From contig NW_017265138.1 in the NCBI RefSeq assembly GCF_001638985.1, positions 248,001-312,000 on the forward strand: a DNA stretch of 64,000 bases, in the 5' to 3' direction. The translations under genes and the position numbers were made by a program. This DNA comes from Phycomyces blakesleeanus NRRL 1555(-) (Eukaryota > Mucoromycota > Mucoromycetes > Mucorales > Phycomycetaceae). This document shows, piece by piece, positions 38,823-50,799 of the stretch (positions within the stretch are counted from its first letter, which is position 1; every line of letters begins with the position of its first letter). The notes under the pieces are model-generated. The model did no database searches. It saw only the letters and a program-made list of their open reading frames with translations, and had not been told where the DNA came from.

Positions 38823-39390
38823 GCAGGTGTCATTCCAGTTTAAAAAAAAAGAAGACCCTTTTTTTATATTATATTCTTTATTCTTCACTTGATCGACCAT
38901 GGTTCACCGAGATATACACGTCACATGAATACACCCTTTCGATTGGTCTTTGTTTCATCATGCAACACGTGTGACGTACAGCCCACAAAGTGGGATGTGG
39001 TGTTGTTTCTTGGGTCAGACAACGGACTGGGAGATGAGAAAATATGTAGGCTTTGGCTGGTATGATATTTTTGGTGTGTTTTTATTTTATTTTTTGTGGT
39101 TGCACTACAAATGTAGCATATTTTTAGACTGTGGTGTTACATTTGAGACCGAATGTTCCCATTGAAATAAATACAAGATTAAAATACACCAAAAAATATA
39201 TGAAAAAGAAGATGAAGAATAAGCGAATGCTAGTACTAGTACTAGTACATGTCTATATGTAAGTCTATAGGTATACATGTATGTAAAGAAGTGTGATAAG
39301 TACTCTTAAAGGAATATCAACTAAATTATTTGTTTTTTTTTCTATAAATTCTTTTACTGCATATAATAATAAGCTTCTACTGTGCCTGTA

Positions 39391-39431
<41 letters not shown>

Positions 39432-40327
39432 ACCAATGAAATAAAATGAAATGCAATTGTGCCTAGTTAGTTTCGGGGCTCAAGCTTATTTATATAAATA
39501 CAAAGAAGTGATGAGCTTGCTTTTTGTTTTAATATGATTGTTAATGATCCAATCTTGTAAAGAAAACTTCGGGTTTTAAGAGACAGCTTTGACAAAAGAA
39601 AGTTTGATTGACGGTCTTTGGAACAGACAGAATGTATCAAATAAATTAATTAAATAAATAAACATACAAAAAGCTGTTTTTATATTTTATTAAATGATGA
39701 TATAATTTTCTAAATACAAAACATACATATATACATATATGCCTACACACAGGTCATGTATTTAGGGTACATGATCTATTGTACAACACCAAAAATAAAG
39801 CCCTTATTTCATTTTAACAAATAAAGAATAACGGGAAGACGCCTTCAAGGGCTTGACTTCATTTTCTTTTATTTATATATACATTAATATAACAATACTA
39901 GTACTAATAATATTGTCGTAAGGGAAGGTTTTTTTTGATCAACTTGAGTTTGTAGTGAAGGTGATCAAGGCTAAGAACAGCTATATTAATAGGATAGCTA
40001 TTATCAACATAAAAGATATAGTGTATGTGTGGCTTCCTTGTATTGGTCTGTTGTTGCTTCCTTTAAAATAAACTTACTGTTGTACACAAAAAGAAATAAA
40101 AAGAAGTTGGAAGAAGGTTGAGGGAGAGGGGAAGGAAAGGGGAAGGGAAGGGGGAGGGGATACAAAATGGGAAGGGAAACCTGCCCATGATCCCCCTCTG
40201 CCCCCCATCCATGGCCCACTCAGCGATGAGAATGGGTTACAGTACACGTATACAAGCAAACTCAGCTAACTGCGGACGGTCAGGCCCTTTCGTTCGTCTC
40301 TTTCCACATTAGCACCCTTACGCAACT
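38823..40327. promoter_or_regulatory. divergent spacer between RIM15-like and RanBP1 genes
   Basis: 1.5 kb between outward start codons. CACGTG followed directly by TGACGT occurs at 38966-38976, about 145 bp upstream of the kinase ATG; these resemble E-box and CRE-type sites. A TGTGCC hexamer tandem, about eight units, lies near 39380-39433, and a purine-rich G/A tract at 40105-40165 precedes RanBP1. Confidence 0.45.
39380..39433. repeat. 6-bp tandem repeat (CTGTGC)n
   Basis: Seven to nine near-perfect copies of a hexamer with TACC variants at both ends, in a noncoding spacer. Confidence 0.85.
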
Positions 40328-41177
40328 ATGGCTGACACCAACGAAAAGAAGATTGTGAAGGAAGAGCAGGTAAAGAGGACGGATGGATAGGGGATGTTTA
40401 TGGATATCAACTCACCACTTTTTGGCTCACAGGAGGAGGTTGAGGAATCGCCCGACATTCATTTCGAACCCGTCATTAAGCTTGAGGTTGTTGAGGTCAA
40501 GACAATGGAAGAGGATGAGGATGTTCTCTACAAGACGTAAGGAGAAAAAAAAAGTTATAGAAGAAAAAGAAGAAAAAGAATAGGGAAAGAGAGAAAGAGA
40601 GAACAAAGAAAAACGTACATCTAGTCTACTTGTTTGATTTGATTTGAATTCTAGTAATCAAATCAATCAATCAATCATTTGTTAATTGTTTTGTATTAAT
40701 CCTTCTTATTTTTTTTTGCATGATAATCCTTTTAGTCGCGCCAGGTTGTTCCGTTACGATAAGCAGTTGAAGGAATGGAAGGAGCGTGGTACTGGTGATG
40801 TCAAGTTCTTGCTCCACAAGCAGACCAAGAAGATTCGTCTTTTGATGCGTCGTGACAAGACCTTCAAGATCTGCGCCAACCATTTGGTGTCTAGCGACAT
40901 GAACCTCTCACCCAACATTGGTTCTGACCGCTCCTGGGTTTACAATGTCACCGCTGATGTCTCTGATGGTGAACCCAAGGCTGAGACCCTTGCCATCCGT
41001 TTCGCCAACGCTGAGAATGCCCAGATCTTCAAGGAGAAGTTTGAGCAGGCTAAGGACATTAACTCTGGAAAGGTTTCTCCCCCCGAGAAGAAGGACGAGG
41101 AAGAGGAGAAGAAGGAAGAGAAGAAGCCCGTCAAGGAGGAGGAGAAGAAGGAGGAGACCACCGCTGAAAAGGCCTAA
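40328..41177 (+). CDS. YRB1: Ran-binding protein 1 (Ran GTPase-activating cofactor)
   Basis: Three exons, 40328-40369, 40433-40536, 40736-41177; 195 residues. RanBP1 binds RanGTP and stimulates hydrolysis with RanGAP during nuclear transport. The Ran-binding domain covers about 25-160, with the family features DIHFEPV near its start, [35 protein letters not shown] (here [11 protein letters not shown]), and NHLV. A Lys/Glu-rich acidic-basic tail follows. Codon use is markedly more biased (AAG, CTC, GCC) than in neighbouring genes, consistent with high expression. Downstream is a 1-kb spacer. Confidence 0.95.
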
Positions 41178-42183
41178 ATGTGTTGTTACCTTGAGTGTGT
41201 GTTGCTTTTCTTTTCTTTCTTTTTTTGATATATGTATCTCTATATATCTATATCTATATAATCTAAACATAACATAACATAACAAAAAAACAAACAAAAA
41301 AAATACAGCCTTTTTCCCCCCACCCTTACCCTTACCCTCAACCCTATGAATCAAATTTCTTTTTTCTTTTCTTTTATCTCTCTCTCTCTCTCTTTGCCTT
41401 TGTGTCTCGTCTGTCTTCCCCCATTATATATAATATATATAATATATTTCCCCCCTTTTTTTGTCATTTGTTCCACTATCATTATCATTATTATTCTGTG
41501 TATGATTCTGATATATTTTTTGGTGGTTTAATATTCGTCTTTTTCAGCATTTATTCTAGGTAAAGTAAGATCTATTGGATTGTTTATCTTTATACTTCTT
41601 TGTTGGATTGGCTTAATTTGAACAGAAAATTGAACCTCAGTCAAAAAGATAATTTTTGATTTGTTTTGTTGCAAACGACTGATTGAATTTCAATACTTCT
41701 TTTTTTTTTTAAAATTTTTTTGCAGGTGGTCAGCATGCTTAAATGGTAATAATTGACCGTTGTTTCGTTTTCATTTACATTTGTCGATTATTGCTGAAAT
41801 AATAACAACAGCATTAATATTGTTATTTTACCTGGTGGTTGGATTGACTCTTTATATTTATATTTATATATACTTTAATTTCTATTTTTTTTTGCTATAG
41901 TACTTCTTGTTCTACTCCAATTTCTTCTTCTCCTTCTTCTTCTTTTACTTATAGTTACCATAGACGTTTAGACATCCGCATAACCCAAAAGACCAAAGTC
42001 CTTTCATTTCCCGATTTTCCCTATCTTCTCTCTCTTTCTCTCACTCTCTTTCTATTTCTCACTCTTTTTTCTTTATTTTATTTTGTTACATTCATTCAAT
42101 TTACATTCGCTCCTTCATTATAACATTACGCACAACATTTATATTTTTCCACCCAGTTACCGTACCTTACTCTATTGAAACCA
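41178..42183. other. intergenic spacer
   Basis: 3' flank of RanBP1 followed by T-rich and CT-rich leader of the C2 gene (CTCTTTCTCTCACTC near 42030-42070). No gene supported. Confidence 0.45.
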
Positions 42184-44736
42184 ATGGCTCATCCAAGAAT
42201 TATCGGAGAGCTTGTTATAGTAGCCCTAAGAGGAGTAAGCCCTTGGTTGACCAAGAAATAAAAAAATTAATTTTTTTTTTAAAAAAAAAACAAGTTATTG
42301 ATTGTGTTATTGACCATTAACCTTTAGGAAGATCTCCTTCAACGTGATGTAAAAAATAAAATTTAACAAATTAAAAGAAGAAGAGATATAGAAATATATA
42401 AAGAGAAAGAGAAGAAGAAGAAAAGGTTAAATCAGGTCTTGCCGTATTTCAACATACCAAGGCCCTGTATTGTTATTTTAGATCTCTTTCTCTTTCTATA
42501 TATCTCTATCTCTATCTCTTTACACGATTGCCTGTGTGTATTCATTAATTCATATATCTATATATCTATCTATCTATCTATCTATATTATATATATATAT
42601 ATATGTGTGTGTGTGTATATATACATGTAAAATTTGAATTTATTACAAATGCAAATTTTAGCCAAATGGTGGCAAGCAAAGCCCATTTGCTGTCTTTCGT
42701 ATCGGTGGAGTAGCCAAACGTATCAAAACAGCACATCGTGGAGGGCAGCAGCCTATGTGGGATGATCAGGTAACAAATAAGAATAAGAATGATGTGCATG
42801 TATCAGCAATTGCTCGTGCTTACATATGTGTATATTACATGTGTATTTGTGCACTTGACGAATAAACCAAAAAAAAACAAACAAGGTTAATTTCCCAGTG
42901 CCAGAAGGAATTACCAAAGTTGGAATGCAAGTATTTAATGAAGATCAGATCAACCGAAGAGAAGAGCTCTTGGGTGAAGGAGAAGTTGATATAAAGACTG
43001 TACTTTCTACAGGAGAAGATGATGGTAAAGTTATAGCAGCAAGAATTACTACTTAAACACACACAAACCGCATTCATTCATGTTTCTTGCTGAGCATCTC
43101 TTTCAATTGAAAGCCAGAGACTAATATTAAGATTTATATATATATATATATATTTCAAGCTTATTTCCCATTAACACTCCAGGGACAGAAAGCAGGTGAT
43201 GTCTGTCTAGAACTAACCTTTTATCCAGCCACAGTAAGTGTAATCGAGCACAATCGGGACAAGAGATGTAGCTAAAAAGGAATGGATTGAAAATAAACTA
43301 AAACTACATATAGCGTGGACCACAAATGCAATTACATTCCGGACAACCCCAAATGATCCGTCACACCAGCATTGCTCGTCCACCCATGGGCTTTCGTCCT
43401 CAAATCGACACTCGTCCACCGATGGGTGGTCCTGTAGGAGGACCTCCTACTGCCCCAATTAACAACCGTTATCCCCGTCCACCTGTACTGGTCGAATCTG
43501 CCTCGACTCCAGCCAGAATCAATAATGCTCAAGCCTATCCACCCAATGGCTCTCCCAATGGTGCCGGTCCTTCCGGTCGTATTCCGGCCCATGGACGAAT
43601 TACTCCCCAAGTTCCAGGTTATCCACCTTCTCAGGGTCCTCCTCCATCACACGGACCTCCATCTCAGGGCGCAGGGTATCCACCTTCTCAAGGCCCACCT
43701 CCATCATACGGACCTCCATCTCAAGGTCCAGGATATCCACCTTCTCAGGGTCCACCTCCATCACACGAACCTCCATCTCAAGGTCCAGGATATCCACCTT
43801 CTCAGGGTCCACCTCCATCACACGGACCTCCATCTCAAGGTCCAGGATATCCACCTTCTCAAGGATACCCGCCTTCACAGGGCCCACCACCACCTCATGG
43901 CCCTCCATCGCAAGGCGCAGGATATCCACCTTCTCAAGGATACCCACCTTCCCAGGGTCCTCCACCACCTCATGGCCCTTCATCCCAGGGCCAAGGATAT
44001 CCTCCTTCTCAGGGTCCCCCTCCGTCTCATGGATCTTCGTCCCAGGGTCAGATATATCCACCTGCGCAAGGATATCCTCCTTCTCAAGGTCCTCCTCCAT
44101 CTCACATTCAAGGATATCCACCTGCGCAAAGACCTCCTCTACCAAGCAGCCATAGTACTCCATCTCAAGGCTCAGGATACCCACCTGCACAAGGATATCC
44201 ACCTTCTCATGGTCCCCCGTCTCACAGCCAAGGATTTCCTCCCCAGAGCCCGGGCCGTGTAGGATATCCTCCAAAGCCTTCTCCAAATGTACCCTCTGCG
44301 ACGCTTCTCTTGCAACCATTCCATCCGGGACCTCCTGCACCTCAAGGTAAAGGTTAAATGAGATATTTGAATTTCATCAAACATTTTTTTGTTTTTATTA
44401 CTATTTCTATTACTATTATCATTTCTGTTGTTGCTTACATAAATCCTGTACATATTTATCCAAATGTGTGTGTATATATTAGCCTATCCTTCACCCACAA
44501 GTCCAATGTCACCAGTCCAGTCTCGTCCTTATCCACCTCAACAGGGACGTCCTTACCCACCTCAACAAGCCCGACCTTTTGCACCACAGCTTCCCCCACG
44601 AAATGGTCGTCCTGGGCCTGGACCTGGACCTGGACCTACACATGGACCTACGCCTGTAATGTCACCTTCTAATGGTTATCCCATGCCTCAGAATAATTAT
44701 CCACCTCATCCTTCTGGTGGTTATCCACCTTATTAG
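42184..44736 (+). CDS. C2-domain protein with proline-rich YPPSQGPPPSHGPPSQG repeat tail
   Basis: Seven exons: 42184-42234, 42329-42349, 42662-42769, 42886-43024, 43160-43233, 43314-44346, 44483-44736; 559 residues. Residues 1-131 form a single C2 domain (GELVIVALRG start; GGQQPMWDD; VCLELTFYP end), a lipid- or protein-binding beta sandwich. The rest is Pro/Gly/Ser/Gln-rich, with about a dozen imperfect copies of a 17-20-residue unit encoded at about 43617-44230. Small fungal C2 proteins with proline-rich tails exist, related to Inn1 of the cytokinetic ring; a similar septum role is only a suggestion. Exon 2 is a 21-nt microexon, needed for the loop between the first C2 strands. Confidence 0.87.
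43617..44230 (+). repeat. tandem coding repeat, about 51-60 bp units
   Basis: Imperfect tandem units encoding GYPPSQGPPPSHGPPSQG-like sequence in exon 6 of the C2 gene. Neighbouring units are nearly identical at the DNA level, indicating recent expansion, and the repeat keeps other frames on both strands open. Confidence 0.9.
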
Positions 44737-45559
44737 ATTACAATGCTCTTTTTTTTGCTTTCCTTCTTCTTTTATTTATCTGATATAATTTTATCCTTGT
44801 ACTAATATCGTTTATTGCTATCACAATTATTATTGCTACTATCACTACTATTATTTATTATATTATTATTTTTTATATTATATACACCTTTTACCAAAAT
44901 GATGTCGCATATATAAGTGTTTATAAAATAGGATGACCTGCAAGTCAGTAATCAAAAAGCCTGGTATAATAGCATGGAAACTACTGCATGTCCCTTATCT
45001 TTATGACATGGTTCAAAGCAATTTATTAATCGATTATATACAAAAAAAAAGACGTAAATATATATATAGATGGCTTTCAAGAAGTTAGATTTGAAGTGTT
45101 TAGGATTTGTATTCTTTCTTACTTTTTCCAGTACGTGGTGGCGCTCATGGCTGCTATGTCTACTTGAAACCATAGCCACAATATATATAGATAGATATAT
45201 AGATAGATAGGTTATTTACTAAAATATGATAATAAAAGACAAACAAGGCATCAAATCTATAAATTACTAGTGTTATTAAAGAAAAGCAATGGAAATGGAT
45301 CTCATATTTTTAGACTGAAGTTTATCCAATGATATTGATCATCTTGATTTTTACTGCTTTCTTCTTTAGGGCTGTGGTGGTAGTACTGGTGCGGAGAAAG
45401 CACGTACACAGTAAAAGAGAGAGAGAGAGAGAGAAAGTAGAATGTGGAGTAGAGAAATCACATGAGAGTCAGACTAATTTCTTTTAGTCACTCTCTTTCA
45501 GCCACTTTTGTACCTCCTCTTAATATATTTTTATTTTTATTTTTATTATTTCTGTTTTG

Positions 45560-45590
<31 letters not shown>

Positions 45591-45691
45591 ACTTTTATTT
45601 TCAACGTAATATCCCGGAACAGCCTTTCTTCCTCTTTAATTTGATTTTAACATAACAATTTTCTCGCGTTAAAATCACCGTACAGTAAAGA
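44737..45691. other. intergenic spacer
   Basis: AT-rich DNA with a GA run near 45416-45433 and TTTCTTTC leader tracts near 45560-45600. No coding frame is supported. Confidence 0.45.
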
Positions 45692-48329
45692 ATGGTAGGA
45701 GCTCCACTTTTATCCGTTTCCCGACGTGCCTTCAATTCATCCGGCCGTCTTAATGTCAAAAACAGGTAACTACATACTGCACCCAAAAAGAAAAAGATAA
45801 AAATATTAGTAAAGATTCATTGATTTAAAATCAATTAATGATCTGAATTATCCCTCAATAACATATATATATTCTTAAAAAAAAAGTTTGAGCTCCAATT
45901 ACTCTACTGCCACAAAGACATTCGGCAACCAGTCCATCTTACCTCGCCTGCCTATCCCTGAACTCGATGCCACCGCTGCTCGTTACAAGCGCTCACTCTT
46001 ACCCCTGCTGTCTGCTGCCGAACATGCCCAGGTGAGCCAGAAGATCGATCGGTTTGTGAAAAAGGACGGACTCGGCCAGACTCTTCAGGCACGCATGCAT
46101 GCCCTGGATGAACAAGAAGCCAAACTTGGCCTGTCGTGGCTGGACCGTCTCTGGCTCAACCGCGGTTACCTCGAGTACCGCATCCCAACCGTCCTCAATG
46201 TCAACTGGTGGAGTCAGTTCCGCGACCACCCCGATGGTCTTATTTCTCAGGTTCCTGAAGGCACCATTACCGATTTCCAGATCTCTCGTTCGGCTGGTTT
46301 GGTTTCTGGTTTATTGGATTATTCTAACAAGATTAACGAGTAAGTTGATTTTATATACACTTTTTAGAGATAAAGAAAGAAAGGCAGAAAGAAACCTTTT
46401 ATATATAATAATAATAATAATAATAATTATATGATTATGATTATAAAAGTGAGGCTATTCCTCCAGAGGCTTCACGATCAGGTCCCTTTTGTATGCATCA
46501 GATTAGACACATGTTTGGTACCAGTCGTATTGCTGCCAATCCCCGGGATACTATTGTCACCAGCTGCCCTGCAACAGCCAAGCACATTACTGTCATTTAC
46601 AAGGACCAGATTTTTGCTGTACCTGTACTGGGACCCAATGGAGAGACTGTTCCTCTCAAGACTCTTGAAAAGTAAATTTATATAAAATGTATATGATATT
46701 ATGATATTTGTGTACTTATTTTATTTTATCTATCTATTTATTCATTTACTAGTCAGTTGAGACAGGTTGTTTCAAGAGTCGATCAACTTCCCAAGGAACA
46801 GTTGCAGCCTCCTGTTGGATTAATGACCTCTGAACACCGTGACACCTGGGGAGAGGTTCGCAAAGAACTCGAGACTATCCCTACAAATGCAAGCACATTC
46901 AGTGCCATCGACAGCTCTCTGTTTACCTTGTGTCTCGATAACTACAGCTCACCTGACGATAAGGATCTTTCGCACCGCAACCTTGCTCACGGAAAGGGTG
47001 CCCACAACAGATGGTTTGACAAGGCACTCCAGATTATTGTAGAGAGTAATGGCCGTGCTGGTATTAATGGAGAGGTAAAAAAAATAAATAAAGGTTGGGC
47101 GTATGTATGTGTGTGTGTGTGTGTGTGTGTTGGGCAGTGGATTGATTTGTTATACTAATGTACTCTCTGTATATATTAGCACTCTCCTTGCGATGCTGTT
47201 GTTCCTCAGCGTACAGTGGAGTCTGTGTTGATGCAGTAAGTACCATTAATAAAATTAATTAAGAGTAGAGTGGATATTATTAACAAACAATATAAAAAAA
47301 TATATTAACAATTATTGTTTTTGTTAGAGAACCTATTGTGGATAATCTGGCTACTTCAAATATCAGCCAATTACCTGCACCTACTCACCTGCAGTGGTCG
47401 ATTTCTTCAAAGACTGACCAACAACTCAAGGCGGCACAAGAAAATGTGGACAAGTTGATTGCAGACTACGACAGTGTGCTATTGCACTACGATGCCTATG
47501 GCTCGGACTTTATGAAGAAAGCCAAGGTCAGTCCTGATGGCTGGCTCCAGATGGCCTACCAGCTGGCTTACTACAGACAGTACGGCAAACCCTGTCCTAC
47601 CTACGAGTCTGCGTCTACCCGCAAGTTCTTGACTGGTCGTACAGAGACTGTCCGAAGCTGTTCGGTTGAATCTGTTGCCTTTACAAAGGCTTGGGACAAC
47701 AAGGATATCCAGGCAAGAAATAATAAAAATATATTTATATATATATATATATTCTCATTGATATTAACATTGTATGTTTATATAGATGAAGGATAAGTTG
47801 GCTCTGTTTGGAAACGCTATTGCTTCTCAGTCAGAGTACATGAAGGCATCCTCTAACGGTAAGATTATATACCCTTATGCTTATTTGACAAGGTTAAATA
47901 ACAAACTGACCAACAAATCATATTGTATTAAAATAATACACAATCACTTTATATATATATATATATGTTTGTGGTAAGTAAGGTCATGGTGTGGATAGAC
48001 ATTTGCTTGGTCTTCGTTGCCAAATGACCCCTGAGGAGGCTGCTTCGGAAGAGGCTGCTATTTTCCAGGATCCTTCTTACTGGGGATCCCAGTACTGGCT
48101 TCTGTCGACCTCCAACACTTCTCCAGGTGATCTTTCGTGGGGTGGATTTGGCGCAGTTGTTCCCGAGGGATACGGTGCCAACTATGCAATTGCCAAACAA
48201 GGTGTTAAGATGAGCATTTCTGCCTGGAACTCTTGTGCAGACACTGATGCCACTAGCTTCCGCAAGACTGTGCGTGGTGTATTAGATGAGTTTGGACAAG
48301 TTGCAGAAGATTACCTTGTTCAAAAATAA
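45692..48329 (+). CDS. CAT2: carnitine O-acetyltransferase, probably mitochondrial
   Basis: Eight exons: 45692-45765, 45887-46339, 46450-46671, 46753-47074, 47180-47235, 47328-47712, 47786-47858, 47983-48329; 643 residues. It exchanges acetyl groups between CoA and carnitine for transfer between organelles. The N-terminus (SVSRRAFNSSGRL) is Arg/Ser-rich without acids, as in mitochondrial presequences; no C-terminal peroxisomal tripeptide is present (ends VQK). Family landmarks: LPRLPIPEL, RYKRSLLPLL, the catalytic His358 in EHSPCDA, and SPDGWLQMAYQLAYYR. The intron 47713-47785 must use a GC donor (GCAAGA), since no GT exists near the boundary. Confidence 0.94.
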
Positions 48330-48363
<34 letters not shown>

Positions 48364-48567
48364 ATTTCATATCTCATATGTCGCATATACTATATAAAAT
48401 AAAATGTATAATAGTAATAGTAATAGTAATGATAATGATAATAATAATAATATTGGTAATGGATTTTTGATATTTTATTTTATGTTATTTTTTATTTGCT
48501 TGATAAATGAGAAATGATGCTGCAAATAATAGTAATAATAATTGGAAATAAAGAGGAATATGGAGAT

Positions 48568-50015
48568 TTAAGCAATGAAGGGGAACATGGACTTGCGGTT
48601 GCGAGGATAATCAGGGAAATCCTTACGGTAGCTCTTGTGCTTCTTTACTGCCCAGACGTACATTTGACCAGTAGCAACAATGTTAAAGAGGAAGGCTATA
48701 AAAAAAAGTAATAAACACATTAATATTTCATATATTTTTTTTTGACAATTTAATTAAGAATATCATTAGAAAGACATCTTACCACTCCAGCTGGTTGACA
48801 GGAAGCAGACAGCAGTCCATGCAATTGTCTCAAAGAGATAGTTGGGGCAGGACACTAAATCAAAGCCATAGCCATAAGGAATGGCACGGGTGCGGGTTCC
48901 TGGGGGACGCAAGTTGCGAAGGGTGATGTGGTTCAAGAGGTTGGAGAATTCTGCCCACTAACATAATGATAAACGATAAGGTTATTAATATTAAATATTA
49001 ATGATTGGTAATAATTTTGTTGAGTTTCTTTTTTTGTGTTTTTGTTTGTTTGTTGAGTCCCCCCTTTTTGTTTTGTTTTGTTTTTTGTTTTTTGTTTGCA
49101 TGTGCTTTGTTGTGATTTTTTTTTTGTTTTATATCTCAGAAATTCAATCTTCTACGGCTGACAAACGTAAAAAAAAAACAGGCTAAAGTAAAGGGGTTAC
49201 GAATCACCCAAATATTATCTATCTATTAATCTCAAATAAAGAGAGAGAGAGAAAGAGAGAAAATGTTACGTACCGCCCAGACAGCAACACTACCCCACAG
49301 CCAGACATCACTTCTGGTTGCAGCTGCTTTACCAGCTCCATACCAGGGACCGTAGACCCAGTAGGCCAGATTGATGCCAGACAAGAACCAGTAATGAGCC
49401 GAGTTCTTGAATACGTTCATGAAAGGCATAGTTCCGTGAGAGAAACGATGGACAAACACGGTCTCCAATTCACGCTTCAAGAAATGAAGCATGACCATGG
49501 CATACACAGCCTTTTGCATAGGGGAGTGTTCGAACGAACCCTTGTAGAACACGCCCGAAAGATAGTAAAACAAAGGGTGGATAACCAATGGACCTCCATA
49601 CTCAATCAAGAACACCGTTCTCCATCCAATCTGAGGGCCTACAAATGTCGATAGATTAAAAACATTTGTTTATCACATATCTCTTGAGTAATTAACATAA
49701 TGCATGACGCGTCTAAAGCATTCTATCTAGAATCTCTTTTTTTTTTAAAAAAAAAGAGAAAAATAACTAACCAAGGTCTTTAAAGAGAATAATATCATTT
49801 TCTTGAACACCAGACTCAGCAAGGGTCTTGTCAATGCTCAGGACTTTCTTGTCAGAGTTTGTCAGGCGTTGACGGTCGGGATAGTACTTTGGGAACTTTG
49901 ATTCGAGTGCCTTTGCTACATCCAGCACAGTGACAGTCGAAGGTGTTCCTTCAAACTCAAGAGTCACAGGGAACTTGGTCGACTTTGGATTGCGCGATGC
50001 AATTGTAATCTTCAT
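48568..50015 (-). CDS. TSC13: very-long-chain enoyl-CoA reductase
   Basis: Four exons on the minus strand, 50015-49772, 49638-49274, 48957-48783, 48695-48568; 303 residues. It is the last enzyme of the ER fatty-acid elongation cycle, reducing trans-2-enoyl-CoA with NADPH. Residues 1-80 resemble the ubiquitin-like N-terminal domain of TECR/Tsc13. Several hydrophobic membrane segments follow, and the C-terminal steroid-dehydrogenase-like region contains the conserved YGYGFDLVSCPNYLFE with the family Tyr/Glu. The C-terminus is basic (RKDFPDYPRNRKSMFPFIA), as in homologues. Its stop codon is convergent with CAT2, only about 240 bp away. Confidence 0.95.
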
Positions 50016-50390
50016 TTTTTAAAGTAAAAATAAAAACAAAAAAATTAGAAGAAAAGAAGGCTTGAATTATAGATATAGATATTTAAATATATAAATTAAT
50101 TTATTTTTTTTATTAATCTTGTGTAAAAATAAAATAAAAATCTCAAGAATTGGGGAATAGACCTAAAATATAAAATTGAATCATGTTCTGACATTGAAAT
50201 CGCATTAAGCCAGTCAGGCAGACAGGCAGACAGGCAAACAGACAAAGATAAAGACAGAGAGATTTATATTTACACAAGAAAATAAAGGAGTAAAAAAAAA
50301 TAAGCGTGTAAAAATAAGCATAAATTTGATCTTTATTCAAGGTAATTAATGTGTGTGTATATAAGATTTTTACAACCTGTGTAAGACAAC

Positions 50391-50430
<40 letters not shown>

Positions 50431-50799
50431 TAGGTAGATAGGTAGACAGGTAGACAGGTAGACAGGTAGACAAGCAGGTTCTACAGCTGTATAGACAAAA
50501 TACATATAAATAATCATTCTTATAAAAAACAAGTAATTTTTCTTGTATTTATTTATTTATTTATTTAATTCGAAAAATTCTTGTTTGCATTATAAATATA
50601 TACATATATATACACACATACACACACTTTGTGTATTTCTTTTTCTACCTCTCTACCTCTTTCTCTCTTTCTCTCTTTCAAACACACACACACACAGAGA
50701 GATATATCTTTACTGCTATTTTTATTATACTCTCTACTCTTAACTTTCAACCGCTACTGCTACTGCTACTGCTACTGCCTAATTCTTTCTTCATACATT
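50016..50799. promoter_or_regulatory. divergent spacer with (CAGG)n tract
   Basis: Spacer between the TSC13 start and the orphan at 50800. A CAGG/TAGA/CAGG tetranucleotide array fills about 50390-50478, and a CA/GA tract lies at 50680-50705. Small ORFs here are translations of these tracts. Confidence 0.5.

Noticed and set aside
43525..44340. Long alternative ORFs on both strands across the C2 gene
   Set aside because: They are by-products of the tandem coding repeat; only the frame continuous with the C2 exons has splice and domain support.
49001..49186. ORF inside the TSC13 intron region
   Set aside because: Translation of T-rich intron sequence without coding character.
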